Assembly (NCBI RefSeq): GCF_900277125.1
Contig: NZ_OPYN01000075.1
Span: forward strand, 1 to 58,523
Reading direction: 5' to 3'
DNA from: Pseudomonas inefficax
GTDB lineage: Bacteria > Pseudomonadota > Gammaproteobacteria > Pseudomonadales > Pseudomonadaceae
DNA length: 58,523 bases
Part shown: positions 22,034-31,040 of the stretch, piece after piece
Numbering within the stretch: position 1 is the stretch's first letter
How the letters are laid out: every line of letters begins with the position of its first letter
Notes under the pieces: generated by a model
Database searches by the model: none
What the model saw: the letters and a program-made list of their open reading frames with translations, nothing else
What the model was told of the DNA's origin: nothing
Position numbers and translations under genes: made by a program

Positions 22034-22074
22034 GGGCGTCCGCCTAAAGGCTATACGCCGAACAGGCGACGCCC
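22034..22074 (+). terminator. Probable terminator between the aminotransferase gene and wbpM
   Basis: GGGCGTC-C-GCCT at 22034-22045 pairs with AGGCG-ACGCCC at 22064-22074 with one bulged base and an 18-base loop, then TTCTTGGATTTCTTGGTTTT. The 3' tract is T-rich but interrupted. wbpM may therefore have its own promoter. Confidence 0.5.
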
Positions 22075-22184
22075 TTCTTGGATTTCTTGGTTTTGGTCGG
22101 ATCAGCCGTCAAAGGCAAGAAGCTCGTATGGAAAAATGTGATAGGAAGGGATCTGGTTTGGTTCGGAATCAGGAGAGTAAGCGG

Positions 22185-24182
22185 ATGACGGATAGGCTGC
22201 GTACGGGGATGCTGTTGTTGCCCCGGCGCTACAAACGCGCCCTTCAGGTCGTAACTGACGTGCTGTTGGTTTGGTTCGCCCTGTGGCTGGCGTTTTTGGT
22301 TCGTCTTGGAATAGATGAAATCTATCACCCGCTGCGTTTGCACTACTGGTTGTTCCTAGCTGCGCCGGTCATTGCGATACCTATTTTCATTCGTTTTGGC
22401 ATGTACCGCGCGGTGATGCGTTATTTCGGCAATGATGCGTTAATTGCCATCGGCAAGGCAGTATCACTATCGTCGCTGATCTTGGCCTTGGTCGTTTATT
22501 GGCACAGCAATCACACTGCAATCGTTCCTCGTTCCATTGTGTTCAATTACTGGTGGCTGAGTCTGGTATTGATTGGTGGACTACGCCTGATCATGCGTCA
22601 GTATTTCCTCGGTGATTGGTTCGCCGCCAGGCAGCATGTTCCTTTCACCAACCGTGACAATGGTTTGCCGAAAGTTGCCATCTACGGCGCTGGGGCTGCG
22701 GGGAATCAGTTAGTCGCTGCCCTGCGAATTGGTCGTATGATGCGCCCAGTTGCTTTCATCGACGATGACGAGAGTGTCGCGGATCGAGTTATTTCTGGTC
22801 TTCAGGTGTTTCGTGGCAATGATATTCAGAAAATGATCGATGCGACGGGAGCCGAGGAAATTCTTTTGGCCATCCCGTCTGCTAGTCGTGCACGTCGTCG
22901 CGAAATATTGGGGTTGCTTGAAAATTTCCCCTTGCATGTACGCAGTGTTCCTGGATTCATGGATTTGGCAAGTGGCCGAGTTAAAGTTGATGATATCCAG
23001 GAGGTCGATATTGCTGACTTGTTGGGCCGTGATGCCGTTCCGGCTCAAGAGGATTTACTTTCCCGCTGTGTTACAGGTCAAGTGGTCATGGTTACAGGGG
23101 CTGGTGGCTCAATCGGCTCTGAGTTGTGCCGTCAGATCCTCATGCTGGAGCCCAAGGCGTTGCTGCTGTTTGAGCACAGCGAATTCAACCTTTACAGTAT
23201 TCATGGTGAGTTGGAGCAGCGCATCCGACGTGAGTCACTTCCTGTGCGTCTGGTACCGTTTCTTGGCTCGATCCGAAACCAGAAACACTTGATCGATACC
23301 ATGACAATGTGGGGCGTGAACACTGTTTATCATGCAGCTGCCTACAAGCACGTTCCCTTGGTTGAGCACAATATCGCTGAAGGTGTTTTAAACAATGTCA
23401 TTGGCACGTTGAATACGGCGCAGGCAGCGCTTCAGGCTAATGTGGCGAACTTTGTACTGATTTCAACTGATAAAGCAGTTCGGCCAACCAATGTGATGGG
23501 AAGTACTAAACGTCTGGCGGAGCTCGTCTTGCAGGCGTTGAGCAAGGAGGTCGCACCAGTATTATTTGGTGATTCCGGTAAGGTCGCCAGAGTGAATAAA
23601 ACGCGCTTCACGATGGTGCGCTTTGGCAACGTTCTTGGCTCGTCGGGCTCTGTGATTCCACTTTTCCATAAGCAGATCCAAGCTGGCGGACCGTTGACGG
23701 TCACTCATCCAAAAATTACCCGTTACTTTATGACTATTCCCGAAGCCGCCCAACTGGTAATCCAGGCAGGGTCAATGGGGCTGGGCGGGGATGTATTCGT
23801 CTTGGATATGGGCGAGCCTGTAAGAATTGCGGCGTTAGCGGAGAAAATGATCCACCTGTCGGGCTTGAGCGTGAGGTCCGAAAAGAATCCCCACGGTGAC
23901 ATCGCTATTGAATTTACCGGACTGCGGCCAGGAGAAAAGCTATACGAGGAACTGTTGATAGGGGACAATGTGTCTCCTACCCGGCACCCGATGATTCTGA
24001 CAGCAAGCGAAGATTTTTTGGTTTGGGATGTGCTCAAGGATCGCCTGACGCTACTACTTAAGGCAGTTGAAACTGAGGATTTCACAGTAGTTCGTCAGTT
24101 GCTAAGGGAGCTGGTAAGCGGTTACACCCCAGAGGGTGAGATTGTAGACTGGGTGTATCAACAGCGGTTAAGAGATATCTAA
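22185..24182 (+). CDS. wbpM: UDP-GlcNAc 4,6-dehydratase, membrane-bound
   Basis: This roughly 665-residue protein has four N-terminal membrane segments (about residues 17-125), a Rossmann-like middle domain (VAIYGAGAAGNQLVAAL) and a C-terminal dehydratase domain starting VVMVTGAGGSIGSELC. The usual catalytic Tyr of YxxxK is Met438 in NVMGSTK, the SMK variant known for WbpM. It makes UDP-4-keto-6-deoxy-GlcNAc for the first O-unit sugar. ATG 22185 follows AGGAG by nine bases and gives the family length; a start at 22128 is less likely. wbpM closes the locus as in other pseudomonads. Confidence 0.96.
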   Translation: MTDRLRTGMLLLPRRYKRALQVVTDVLLVWFALWLAFLVRLGIDEIYHPLRLHYWLFLAAPVIAIPIFIRFGMYRAVMRYFGNDALIAIGKAVSLSSLILALVVYWHSNHTAIVPRSIVFNYWWLSLVLIGGLRLIMRQYFLGDWFAARQHVPFTNRDNGLPKVAIYGAGAAGNQLVAALRIGRMMRPVAFIDDDESVADRVISGLQVFRGNDIQKMIDATGAEEILLAIPSASRARRREILGLLENFPLHVRSVPGFMDLASGRVKVDDIQEVDIADLLGRDAVPAQEDLLSRCVTGQVVMVTGAGGSIGSELCRQILMLEPKALLLFEHSEFNLYSIHGELEQRIRRESLPVRLVPFLGSIRNQKHLIDTMTMWGVNTVYHAAAYKHVPLVEHNIAEGVLNNVIGTLNTAQAALQANVANFVLISTDKAVRPTNVMGSTKRLAELVLQALSKEVAPVLFGDSGKVARVNKTRFTMVRFGNVLGSSGSVIPLFHKQIQAGGPLTVTHPKITRYFMTIPEAAQLVIQAGSMGLGGDVFVLDMGEPVRIAALAEKMIHLSGLSVRSEKNPHGDIAIEFTGLRPGEKLYEELLIGDNVSPTRHPMILTASEDFLVWDVLKDRLTLLLKAVETEDFTVVRQLLRELVSGYTPEGEIVDWVYQQRLRDI

Positions 24183-24188
24183 CTGTGT

Positions 24189-24228
24189 CAGGGCTAATCG
24201 GCGTTCTTGAATTGCCGATTATGCCCTG
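24189..24228. terminator. Long hairpin after wbpM
   Basis: A 14-base stem with one bulge (24189-24202 with 24214-24228) surrounds an 11-base loop and begins six bases after the wbpM stop. No T run follows, so it may be a transcript 3'-end stabiliser or part of a bidirectional terminator between wbpM and the converging gene. Confidence 0.45.
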
Positions 24229-24287
24229 CATCTGTGCTAATCGATGCTAAACCTGAGGGCGCGGGAATGTGCTGGCGCCCTGTCAAC

Positions 24288-24869
24288 TTACAAACTGGGT
24301 CTGTCAGTCGGTGGCAATTCCTCCAACTGGCCCATATCCGTACCAACCATCGAAGTCGAAAAAGTAACCGAATACCGCCCAAGATCACTAAGATCTCGGC
24401 CAAAATCAACAGCTACCCCTTCAGAATTCCACTTATAAACCTCAGCCTCATAAGAAGCCCCGGACTTCAACTTCACCCAATGAGTCCCGCTAGTCGCCGG
24501 CTGCCCGAGCTTATCAGTCAGCATCTCTTTAACCAGATACAAATTATTAGCATTCCCGGTCAAAACCAACTGACTAACAGCCCCGCCATCCACCGTTGCA
24601 AACAACTTGTACCCCGGAGAAATAGGCAGATACGGCAACCCCCGCACCTCAAATCGCCCAGCTTTCTCGGTCGCAACCCGGCAAGGTTCGCTAGGGCGTA
24701 GATCCCCCGCTGCACACTCCGGCACCTGGGTCATGAAGTCCCCTTGCAGATCAACCCCCAGGAACGCACTCGGCGTCATAACCCGGTCAGCAAGCTGCGT
24801 GGACTGTGCCCAGACAGGCGCGGAAGCAAACAAGGCCGCAACAGCGACCGAAGGAAAAATAGAAGGCAT
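24288..24869 (-). CDS. Secreted hypothetical protein between wbpM and rfbB
   Basis: This 193-residue protein has a clear Sec signal peptide (MPSIFPSVAVAALFASAPVWA, cleavage near residue 22). The mature part has a Cys pair around AAGDLRPSEPC and no recognised motif; it appears rich in beta strands. ATG 24869 has AGGGA upstream; a TTG two codons earlier is less likely. It is transcribed against wbpM and divergently from rfbB, and has no same-strand neighbour. A periplasmic or outer-membrane role is inferred from the signal peptide only. Many pseudomonads have comEA after wbpM; here comEA is 9 kb further on. Confidence 0.75.
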   Translation of the reverse strand: MPSIFPSVAVAALFASAPVWAQSTQLADRVMTPSAFLGVDLQGDFMTQVPECAAGDLRPSEPCRVATEKAGRFEVRGLPYLPISPGYKLFATVDGGAVSQLVLTGNANNLYLVKEMLTDKLGQPATSGTHWVKLKSGASYEAEVYKWNSEGVAVDFGRDLSDLGRYSVTFSTSMVGTDMGQLEELPPTDRPSL

Positions 24870-25052
24870 GGACAATCCCTGTGAGCCCGGATGGCTTTTC
24901 CTGAGAAGGGGTCGTATTTTGCCCCGCCGTCAATGACAGAACAACAGCCAAAAGCGTGAACGGCGTCTTACCGCAACACTCCTGCAGCTTTCCCGTCTAG
25001 AATTGCGCCCAGTTATCTTTACCCGACACTCACTCGAGAAGCGTTCAACCCT

Positions 25053-26123
25053 ATGACAATCCTGGTAACCGGCGGCGCCGGCTTCATCGGTGCGAATTTC
25101 GTGCTGGACTGGTTTAGCCAGTCAGGCGAAACCATCGTCAACCTGGACAAACTGACCTACGCCGGCAACCTGCGGAGCCTGGCTAGCCTGGAAGGTAATC
25201 CGCAACATGTCTTTGTGCATGGGGATATCGGCGATGGGCCGTTGGTGCAACGGCTGTTGGCCGAGCACCGCCCGCGCGCCGTGCTCAATTTCGCCGCCGA
25301 GTCGCATGTTGACCGTTCCATTCACGGCCCCCAGGCGTTCGTTGAAACCAATGTGGTGGGTACCTTCCAGTTGCTGGAAGCAGTGCGGGGCTACTGGCAG
25401 GGCCTGGATGAGGCAGAGCGGTCGGCGTTCCGCTTCCTGCATGTTTCCACCGACGAGGTTTATGGCTCGCTGAAAGCCGGTGAACCTGCGTTCACCGAAA
25501 CCCACCAATACCAGCCAAACAGCCCGTACTCGGCCAGCAAGGCGGCCAGTGACCACTTGGTGCGTTCCTATCACCATACCTACGGCCTGCCGGTGCTCAC
25601 CACCAACTGCTCCAACAACTACGGGCCGCTGCATTTCCCCGAGAAGCTGATCCCGCTGATGATCGTCAATGCCTTGGCTGGCAAGCCGCTGCCGGTGTAT
25701 GGCGATGGGCAGCAGATTCGTGACTGGCTGTACGTCAAAGACCACTGCAGCGCCATCCGCCGTGTGCTGGAAGCAGGGCAGGTGGGTGAGGTTTACAACG
25801 TCGGCGGCTGGAACGAAATGCCCAACCTCGACATCGTCCACCGTGTATGTGCGCTGCTCGATGAACTTCGCCCGCGGGCTGACGGGCAGTCTTATGCCAG
25901 CCAGATCAGCTTCGTCGCCGACCGCCCAGGCCACGACCGCCGTTATGCTATCGATGCCCGCAAGCTCGAGCGCGAGCTTGGCTGGAAGCCTGCCGAAACA
26001 TTCGAAACCGGCATTCGCAAGACGGTTACCTGGTACCTGGCTAACCAGGACTGGGTCAAAGGCGTAATGGACGGCAGTTATCGTGACTGGGTCGCGCAGC
26101 AGTATGGGGCTGGAAAAGTTTGA
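25053..26123 (+). CDS. rfbB: dTDP-glucose 4,6-dehydratase
   Basis: This 356-residue short-chain dehydrogenase-type enzyme begins with the NAD motif [11 protein letters not shown] and has the catalytic STDEVYGS and YSASK segments. It makes dTDP-4-keto-6-deoxy-glucose, the second step of dTDP-L-rhamnose synthesis. It is the first gene of an rfbBDAC operon; the 183 bases before it are shared with the divergent secreted-protein gene and probably hold its promoter. The stop overlaps the rfbD start. Confidence 0.97.
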   Translation: MTILVTGGAGFIGANFVLDWFSQSGETIVNLDKLTYAGNLRSLASLEGNPQHVFVHGDIGDGPLVQRLLAEHRPRAVLNFAAESHVDRSIHGPQAFVETNVVGTFQLLEAVRGYWQGLDEAERSAFRFLHVSTDEVYGSLKAGEPAFTETHQYQPNSPYSASKAASDHLVRSYHHTYGLPVLTTNCSNNYGPLHFPEKLIPLMIVNALAGKPLPVYGDGQQIRDWLYVKDHCSAIRRVLEAGQVGEVYNVGGWNEMPNLDIVHRVCALLDELRPRADGQSYASQISFVADRPGHDRRYAIDARKLERELGWKPAETFETGIRKTVTWYLANQDWVKGVMDGSYRDWVAQQYGAGKV

Positions 26124-27025
26124 AAATCTTGCTGTTGGGGAAGAACGGACAGGTAGGTTGGGAGTTGCAACGTGCCCTCGCGCCATTGGGGGAGGTGATT
26201 GCGCTTGACCGCCAGGGCGAAGGTAGCTTGTGTGGTGATCTGAGTGACCTCGAAGGCCTGGCAGCTACAGTGCGCTCGCTAGCCCCGGATGTGATCGTCA
26301 ACGCTGCGGCCTACACGGCAGTGGACAAAGCAGAGAGCGAGCCAGAGCTGGCTGCCCGGATCAATGCCGAAGCGCCGGGCGTTCTGGCGCGTGAGGCCGC
26401 CAAGCTGGGTGCATGGCTGATTCACTACTCCACAGACTACGTGTTCGATGGCAGTGGCCAGGCGCCGTGGCAAGAGGGTGCCCACACCGGTCCGTTGTCT
26501 GTCTATGGCCGTACCAAGCTCGATGGCGAACTGGCCATTCAGGCCAGCGGTGCCGCTGCCGTGGTGCTGCGTACCAGCTGGGTGTATGCTGCGCGCGGCC
26601 ACAACTTTGCCAAGACCATGCTGCGTCTGGCGGCAGAGCGCGATGCGCTCAACGTGGTGGCAGACCAGTTTGGTGCCCCCACCGGCGCAGACCTGATCGC
26701 CGATGTTACCGCCCATATCCTGCACCGAGTATTCAGCGTGCAGGACGCGCGCCATTTGGCAGGCATTTACCATCTTGCCGCAGCCGGCGAAACCAGCTGG
26801 CACGGGTATGCCCAGTTCGTATTGGCGCATGCCAGCCGCAGTGGCATTGCCTTGAAGGTTACAGCTGAGCAGGTAGGCGCAATAAGTACCGAAGCTTACC
26901 CGGTGCCGGCGCCACGCCCGCGAAATTCTCGTCTGGCATTGGCTAAACTCGAAGAGGCCTTCAATCTCAAGATGCCACTTTGGCAACAAGGTGTGCAACG
27001 CATGCTGGACGAAATCCAGCGCTAG
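26120..27025 (+). CDS. rfbD: dTDP-4-dehydrorhamnose reductase
   Basis: This 301-residue NADPH-dependent reductase begins [20 protein letters not shown] and has TDYVFDG and YGRTK motifs. It carries out the last step of dTDP-L-rhamnose synthesis. The start is TTG 26120, overlapping the rfbB stop as TTGA; no ATG or GTG fits the conserved N-terminus, so the rare start codon is likely real and may lower its translation relative to rfbB. Confidence 0.96.
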   Translation: MKILLLGKNGQVGWELQRALAPLGEVIALDRQGEGSLCGDLSDLEGLAATVRSLAPDVIVNAAAYTAVDKAESEPELAARINAEAPGVLAREAAKLGAWLIHYSTDYVFDGSGQAPWQEGAHTGPLSVYGRTKLDGELAIQASGAAAVVLRTSWVYAARGHNFAKTMLRLAAERDALNVVADQFGAPTGADLIADVTAHILHRVFSVQDARHLAGIYHLAAAGETSWHGYAQFVLAHASRSGIALKVTAEQVGAISTEAYPVPAPRPRNSRLALAKLEEAFNLKMPLWQQGVQRMLDEIQR

Positions 27026-27033
27026 GAATTTTT

Positions 27034-27915
27034 ATGGCACGCAAAGGACTCATTCTGGCGGGCGGCTCTGGCACTCGCCTGCACCCGGCCACATTGTCGG
27101 TATCGAAGCAACTGTTGCCGGTGTACGACAAACCGATGATCTACTACCCGCTCAGTACGCTGCTGCTGGCCGGTATTCGTGACATCCTGATCATCTCGAC
27201 GCCACAGGACACGCCGCGCTTCGAACAGTTGTTGGGTGATGGTAGCCGTTGGGGCATCAACCTTTCGTATGCGGTGCAGGCTAGCCCGGACGGGTTGGCC
27301 CAGGCGTTCACCATCGGCGCAGATTTCCTCGGCAACGCCGCGTCCGCCTTGGTGCTGGGTGACAACATTTTCTATGGTCACGACTTCCAGGCGCTGCTTC
27401 TGAGCGCTGACCAGCGGCAGGCCGGGGCTTCGGTCTTTGCATATCACGTCCAGGACCCGGAGCGTTACGGGGTGGCGGAGTTCGACGGCAGCGGGCGCGT
27501 GTTGTCGATTGAGGAAAAGCCGAAGGTCCCCAAGTCCAACTATGCGGTCACCGGCCTTTATTTCTACGACAACCAGGTCGTCGACCTGGCCAGGCAACTG
27601 AAGCCTTCGGCACGGGGCGAGCTGGAAATCACCGACCTCAACAACTTGTATCTCCAGCAGCAGCAACTGCAGGTCGAGATCATGGGGCGTGGTTATGCGT
27701 GGCTGGATACCGGTACCCACGACAGCTTGCTGGATGCCAGCCAGTACATTGCCACCATGGAGCGGCGCCAGGGCCTCAAGGTCGCTTGCCCTGAAGAGAT
27801 TTGCTATCGCGCGGGCTGGATCAACGCTGAACAGCTTGAGCGCCTTGCCCAGCCGTTGCTGAAAAACGGTTACGGTCAGTACCTGAAGAACCTGCTTGAA
27901 GTGAAGGTATTTTGA
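27034..27915 (+). CDS. rfbA: Glucose-1-phosphate thymidylyltransferase
   Basis: This 293-residue nucleotidyltransferase has the signature [18 protein letters not shown] and [17 protein letters not shown]. It activates glucose 1-phosphate to dTDP-glucose and starts the rhamnose pathway. ATG 27034 follows AGGAA; an earlier in-frame start at 26980 lies within rfbD and is not conserved. It overlaps rfbC by TGATG. The feedback site for dTDP-rhamnose is typical of the family. Confidence 0.97.
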   Translation: MARKGLILAGGSGTRLHPATLSVSKQLLPVYDKPMIYYPLSTLLLAGIRDILIISTPQDTPRFEQLLGDGSRWGINLSYAVQASPDGLAQAFTIGADFLGNAASALVLGDNIFYGHDFQALLLSADQRQAGASVFAYHVQDPERYGVAEFDGSGRVLSIEEKPKVPKSNYAVTGLYFYDNQVVDLARQLKPSARGELEITDLNNLYLQQQQLQVEIMGRGYAWLDTGTHDSLLDASQYIATMERRQGLKVACPEEICYRAGWINAEQLERLAQPLLKNGYGQYLKNLLEVKVF

Positions 27916-28463
27916 TGCACGCTATTTCGTTGGCCATCCCTGAAGTCTTCCTGTTTACCCCAAAGGTTTTCGGTGATGAGCGTGGCTTTTTCTACGAGAG
28001 TTTCAATGCGCGCGTGTTCAATGAAGTGACTGGCTTGCAGCCAGGCTTCGTCCAGGACAACCATTCCCGCTCGGTGAAGGGCGTGCTGCGCGGGCTGCAT
28101 TATCAGCTACCGCCCCACGCCCAAGGCAAGCTGGTGCGTGTGGTACAGGGTGAAGTGTTCGATGTGGCGGTGGATATCCGCCGTAGCTCACCCACTTTTG
28201 GCAAATGGGTCGGTGCGGTGTTGTCGTCGCAAAACCATAACCAGTTGTGGATTCCACCGGGTTTCGCCCACGGCTTCGTGACGTTGAGTGAGACTGCCGA
28301 GTTTGTCTACAAGACCACCGACTTCTACTCGGCCCAGAGCGAACGTTGCATTGCCTGGGATGATCAGCAAATTGCCATCGACTGGCCGATAGACTTCCAG
28401 CCCACGCTGTCTGCCAAGGACCAGCTCGGCAAGGCGCTGGCGCAGGCCGACCTGTTCGACTGA
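27915..28463 (+). CDS. rfbC: dTDP-4-dehydrorhamnose 3,5-epimerase
   Basis: This 182-residue cupin-fold epimerase has VFGDERGFFYESFN, the catalytic-His segment KGVLRGLHYQ and PPGFAHGFVTLSE. It is the third enzyme of the rhamnose pathway. ATG 27915 overlaps the rfbA stop. No rhamnosyltransferase gene adjoins the operon, so dTDP-rhamnose probably feeds LPS core synthesis or other glycans made elsewhere. A pyrF fragment follows 21 bases after the stop. Confidence 0.96.
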   Translation: MHAISLAIPEVFLFTPKVFGDERGFFYESFNARVFNEVTGLQPGFVQDNHSRSVKGVLRGLHYQLPPHAQGKLVRVVQGEVFDVAVDIRRSSPTFGKWVGAVLSSQNHNQLWIPPGFAHGFVTLSETAEFVYKTTDFYSAQSERCIAWDDQQIAIDWPIDFQPTLSAKDQLGKALAQADLFD

Positions 28464-28484
28464 CGGTACCTGCGGGGAAGGGGC

Positions 28485-28632
28485 GGTGAACGTGCATTGC
28501 TCTGGTGGCCTGCGTATGATGGCGAGCTGCCATGAACCGCTTGCCAAGCGCAGCGCCCCGCAGCAGTGGCTTTTGCTGTGCACGGCACTGCTGCAATTGG
28601 TGACACCGGTCGTGGCAGAAATTCGCAGCTGG
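28485..28632 (+). pseudogene. Internally deleted pyrF remnant
   Basis: About 82 bases (28485-28566) match the intact pyrF at 34892-34973 with roughly 11 mismatches by eye, encoding [20 protein letters not shown] against [20 protein letters not shown]. Two shorter blocks then match later parts of pyrF in order: LQLVTP (28591-28608 against 35154-35171) and VVAEIR (28609-28626 against 35313-35330). The N-terminal third of pyrF and two internal stretches are missing. The blocks remain in one frame, open from GTG 28486 to 28692, and a GGGGAAGGGG purine run lies just upstream, so translation of a 68-residue relic cannot be excluded. No enzyme activity is expected. Confidence 0.85.
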
Positions 28633-28687
28633 GCCGGGAAAAGAAATTGTTTCAGAAAAGGGCGATTTCCATCAGCTGCAGCATTTT

Positions 28688-28693
28688 TATAAT
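28688..28693 (+). promoter_or_regulatory. Candidate sigma-70 -10 element before the O-antigen-ligase-like gene
   Basis: A perfect TATAAT lies in an AT-rich stretch 52 bases before ATG 28746. No good -35 hexamer is seen 16-18 bases upstream. It lies after the pyrF relic and could start the ligase transcript independently of rfbBDAC. Confidence 0.4.
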
Positions 28694-28745
28694 TAAATTC
28701 GCATAGGATATGTGATGAAGAACGCCGTTTGCCTGAGGACGCTAG

Positions 28746-29942
28746 ATGTCGATTGATGTATCACTAGAGTCCCCGGCTCAACGCTTTGGAAGTCTGGTCA
28801 ATACCTACCTGTTGCCATTGGGCTGGTTTTTCATCCTTACAGGGATGTTCTGGGCCTGGGACCGTACTACCTACCACAAGCTTTTCTACATTTTTCTTGC
28901 CCTGCCCACGCTTGGGATGTTGATCGCACAGCGTAAATGGTTCAAACCTCTCGTTTGTAACCCACTGTTCCTGGCGTTCCTGGCCTTCAGTGCCTACACC
29001 CTGTTGAGCATCGCCTGGTCCGACACGGAAAACTCCGTTGGCAGCTTGCTCAAGCGGCCACTGTACATAGCAATGTTGCTGTTCGCTGCCGGTATCATCA
29101 GCCTGCGTTCTCCAGGGCAGCTGGAGCAATGCACGCGTCTGGCAGCTATCTTCGCAGCGCTTGCGGCAGGCGTTTCACTGGCTTACTTCCTCTACCTGAA
29201 CCCTTCTTTTACGGGTAGACGTTTGGTAGGTTATGGCGCGCTGTACAACCCTTTACTCACCGCCCATTTGTTTGGCGCATTCGCCGCGTTCTGGTTGGCG
29301 TCCTGGTTCCAGGCACGTAGCGCGCTCAGCCCATTGCCGCTGGTTTGCCTGGCGATCTTGGGGCTGGCGGTTCTCGCAACCGGCTCACGCACGCCATTGA
29401 TTGGCCTGGCGGCTGCTTTGGGTTGGCTCCTGGTCGTTGGCGACCGCAGGCGTGGGCTCATGGCCGTTGGGATGATTGTGCTTGCGTTGATTGGCGTTGC
29501 ACTGGCGTATCCCGAAGCCGTCACTCAGCGTGGTGTATCTTTCCGTCCGGCTATCTGGTTGGAATCACTGCGCCAGATCAGTGAGCATCCATGGTTAGGG
29601 CATGGTTTCGACTCACCCATGACGGTGATTATCCCGGGGCTTGGAAGAACACTTGCCGATCCGCATAACATAGAGTTAGGCGTGCTATACGCCGGAGGGA
29701 TCGTAGGCTTGGCCTTGTGGATGGCGATTTACGGCGTGGCCATGTACTTCTGCTGGGCTTACCGTAAACACCCCGGTGTTACCCTTGCGGCAACCTGGCT
29801 GATCTTCGGCTTCGCCTCGGGCTTGACTGAAGGCAGTGCCTTCATGTCACGCCCGAAGGAGCATTGGTTCCTGATCTGGATCCCGATGGCCCTGGTCTAT
29901 GGCCAGTCACTGGTCCACTGGAAGCGTAGCCGCGCGGCTTAA
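28746..29942 (+). CDS. O-antigen ligase / WaaL-like polymerase-family membrane protein
   Basis: This 398-residue protein has about ten to twelve membrane segments and the Wzy_C signature: ATGSRTPLIGLAAALGW, an Arg-rich periplasmic stretch, then EHPWLGHGFDSPM and LADPHNIELGVLYAGG. The family includes WaaL, which joins polymerised O-antigen to lipid A-core in the periplasm. ATG 28746 has GAGGA upstream. Its stop overlaps by four bases that of the converging glycosyltransferase gene. It may be the ligase for this O-antigen or for core-like glycans; sequence alone does not separate ligase from polymerase. Confidence 0.82.
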   Translation: MSIDVSLESPAQRFGSLVNTYLLPLGWFFILTGMFWAWDRTTYHKLFYIFLALPTLGMLIAQRKWFKPLVCNPLFLAFLAFSAYTLLSIAWSDTENSVGSLLKRPLYIAMLLFAAGIISLRSPGQLEQCTRLAAIFAALAAGVSLAYFLYLNPSFTGRRLVGYGALYNPLLTAHLFGAFAAFWLASWFQARSALSPLPLVCLAILGLAVLATGSRTPLIGLAAALGWLLVVGDRRRGLMAVGMIVLALIGVALAYPEAVTQRGVSFRPAIWLESLRQISEHPWLGHGFDSPMTVIIPGLGRTLADPHNIELGVLYAGGIVGLALWMAIYGVAMYFCWAYRKHPGVTLAATWLIFGFASGLTEGSAFMSRPKEHWFLIWIPMALVYGQSLVHWKRSRAA

Positions 29943-30829
29943 GCCCAGGCCATCCGCCACATACCGCGCAGGGTCTTCTTGTTCCAATATCTGAGCGGGA
30001 TTTCCGAAAGGATCTCCCGGCTCAGTGCCTTGTCGCGGTTGGCGTACTTCAGCACCATGGAGTTACGGAACTTCATGCACACCTGCTCGTACTGCGGGTG
30101 GTCGCTGAACACGGCAAAGGTACGCAACACGTTATCCACCATGAAGCGGCCGTTCTTGAAGGTGTTGGTCGGGTGGTCACGGTACTGCGCCAGCACCTCG
30201 CCAAGCACGTCGATGAAGTAACCGGCACGTGCGATCGACAGCTCGATATACACGTCTTCCAGGCGGATATCGGCATTGAAACCGCCCACTTTTTCCAGCG
30301 CCTCGCGGCGCAGCATCAATGTGGCTGCCATGGGGCCAGGCTTGCGGTCGAGGAACAGGTCGTCGAAGTCCAGGCGGCGGAAGGGCAGGTTACGGTTGCG
30401 CTGCTCGCGGGCGCCCATCACCTTGCCATCCTGGTCGATGGTTTCGATGTTGGCCGAGCAGATGCCCACTTCAGGCTTGCCGTTCATGTACTGCACCTGG
30501 GTGGCGATACGGTGCGGCAGCATGATGTCGTCGGAGCCGAAAGGCACGATCAGGTCGCCCTTGGCGCGAGCGATCGCGTCGTTGAGGGTGCGTGCCAGGC
30601 CTTGGTTGGCCTGGAAGCGCAGGTCGAAGCCGTACTGCTCCTGAAGGCGCTTGAGCACTGCAGGGCTGTCGTCCTTGGAGCCGTCATCGATCACCAGAAG
30701 CTCGATGTTCTTGTAGGTCTGGTTGATGACGCTGGTGATGCTTGCTTCGATGTAGCGCGCGTGGTTGTACGACGCGATTATCACTGTCACCAACGGAGTG
30801 TCAGTAACCTCGTGACTCTCAGAACTCAT
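29939..30829 (-). CDS. Family 2 glycosyltransferase
   Basis: This 296-residue enzyme has the GT-A fold: VTVIIASYNHARYIEASI at the N-terminus, the LLVIDDGSKDDS motif and the metal-binding SDD in PFGSDDIMLPHR, with a likely catalytic ED in ADIRLEDVYIEL. ATG 30829 has AGGGAT upstream. It is cytoplasmic and probably adds a sugar to LPS core or an O unit. It forms a minus-strand group with the kinase and epimerase genes. The 211 bases before it hold no gene. Substrate unknown. Confidence 0.88.
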   Translation of the reverse strand: MSSESHEVTDTPLVTVIIASYNHARYIEASITSVINQTYKNIELLVIDDGSKDDSPAVLKRLQEQYGFDLRFQANQGLARTLNDAIARAKGDLIVPFGSDDIMLPHRIATQVQYMNGKPEVGICSANIETIDQDGKVMGAREQRNRNLPFRRLDFDDLFLDRKPGPMAATLMLRREALEKVGGFNADIRLEDVYIELSIARAGYFIDVLGEVLAQYRDHPTNTFKNGRFMVDNVLRTFAVFSDHPQYEQVCMKFRNSMVLKYANRDKALSREILSEIPLRYWNKKTLRGMWRMAWA

Positions 30830-31040
30830 GTGAAATCCCTAGCTTTGATCCGTTTGTATGAAGCTTTTGTGCAGGCTACCTGCTTGCTCTTTTCTGAATT
30901 GATGGCAATTCAGTGGCTCTGGCAGGTATTTCCCATTCTAAAGGAAGGGGCATCTCAGGGATACGGTAGGCACGGCGCAGGTCACCTAGCCTTCTACATC
31001 TGGCCAGACCGACTCAGGCGAACTGGGTAGCGATGGCGCT

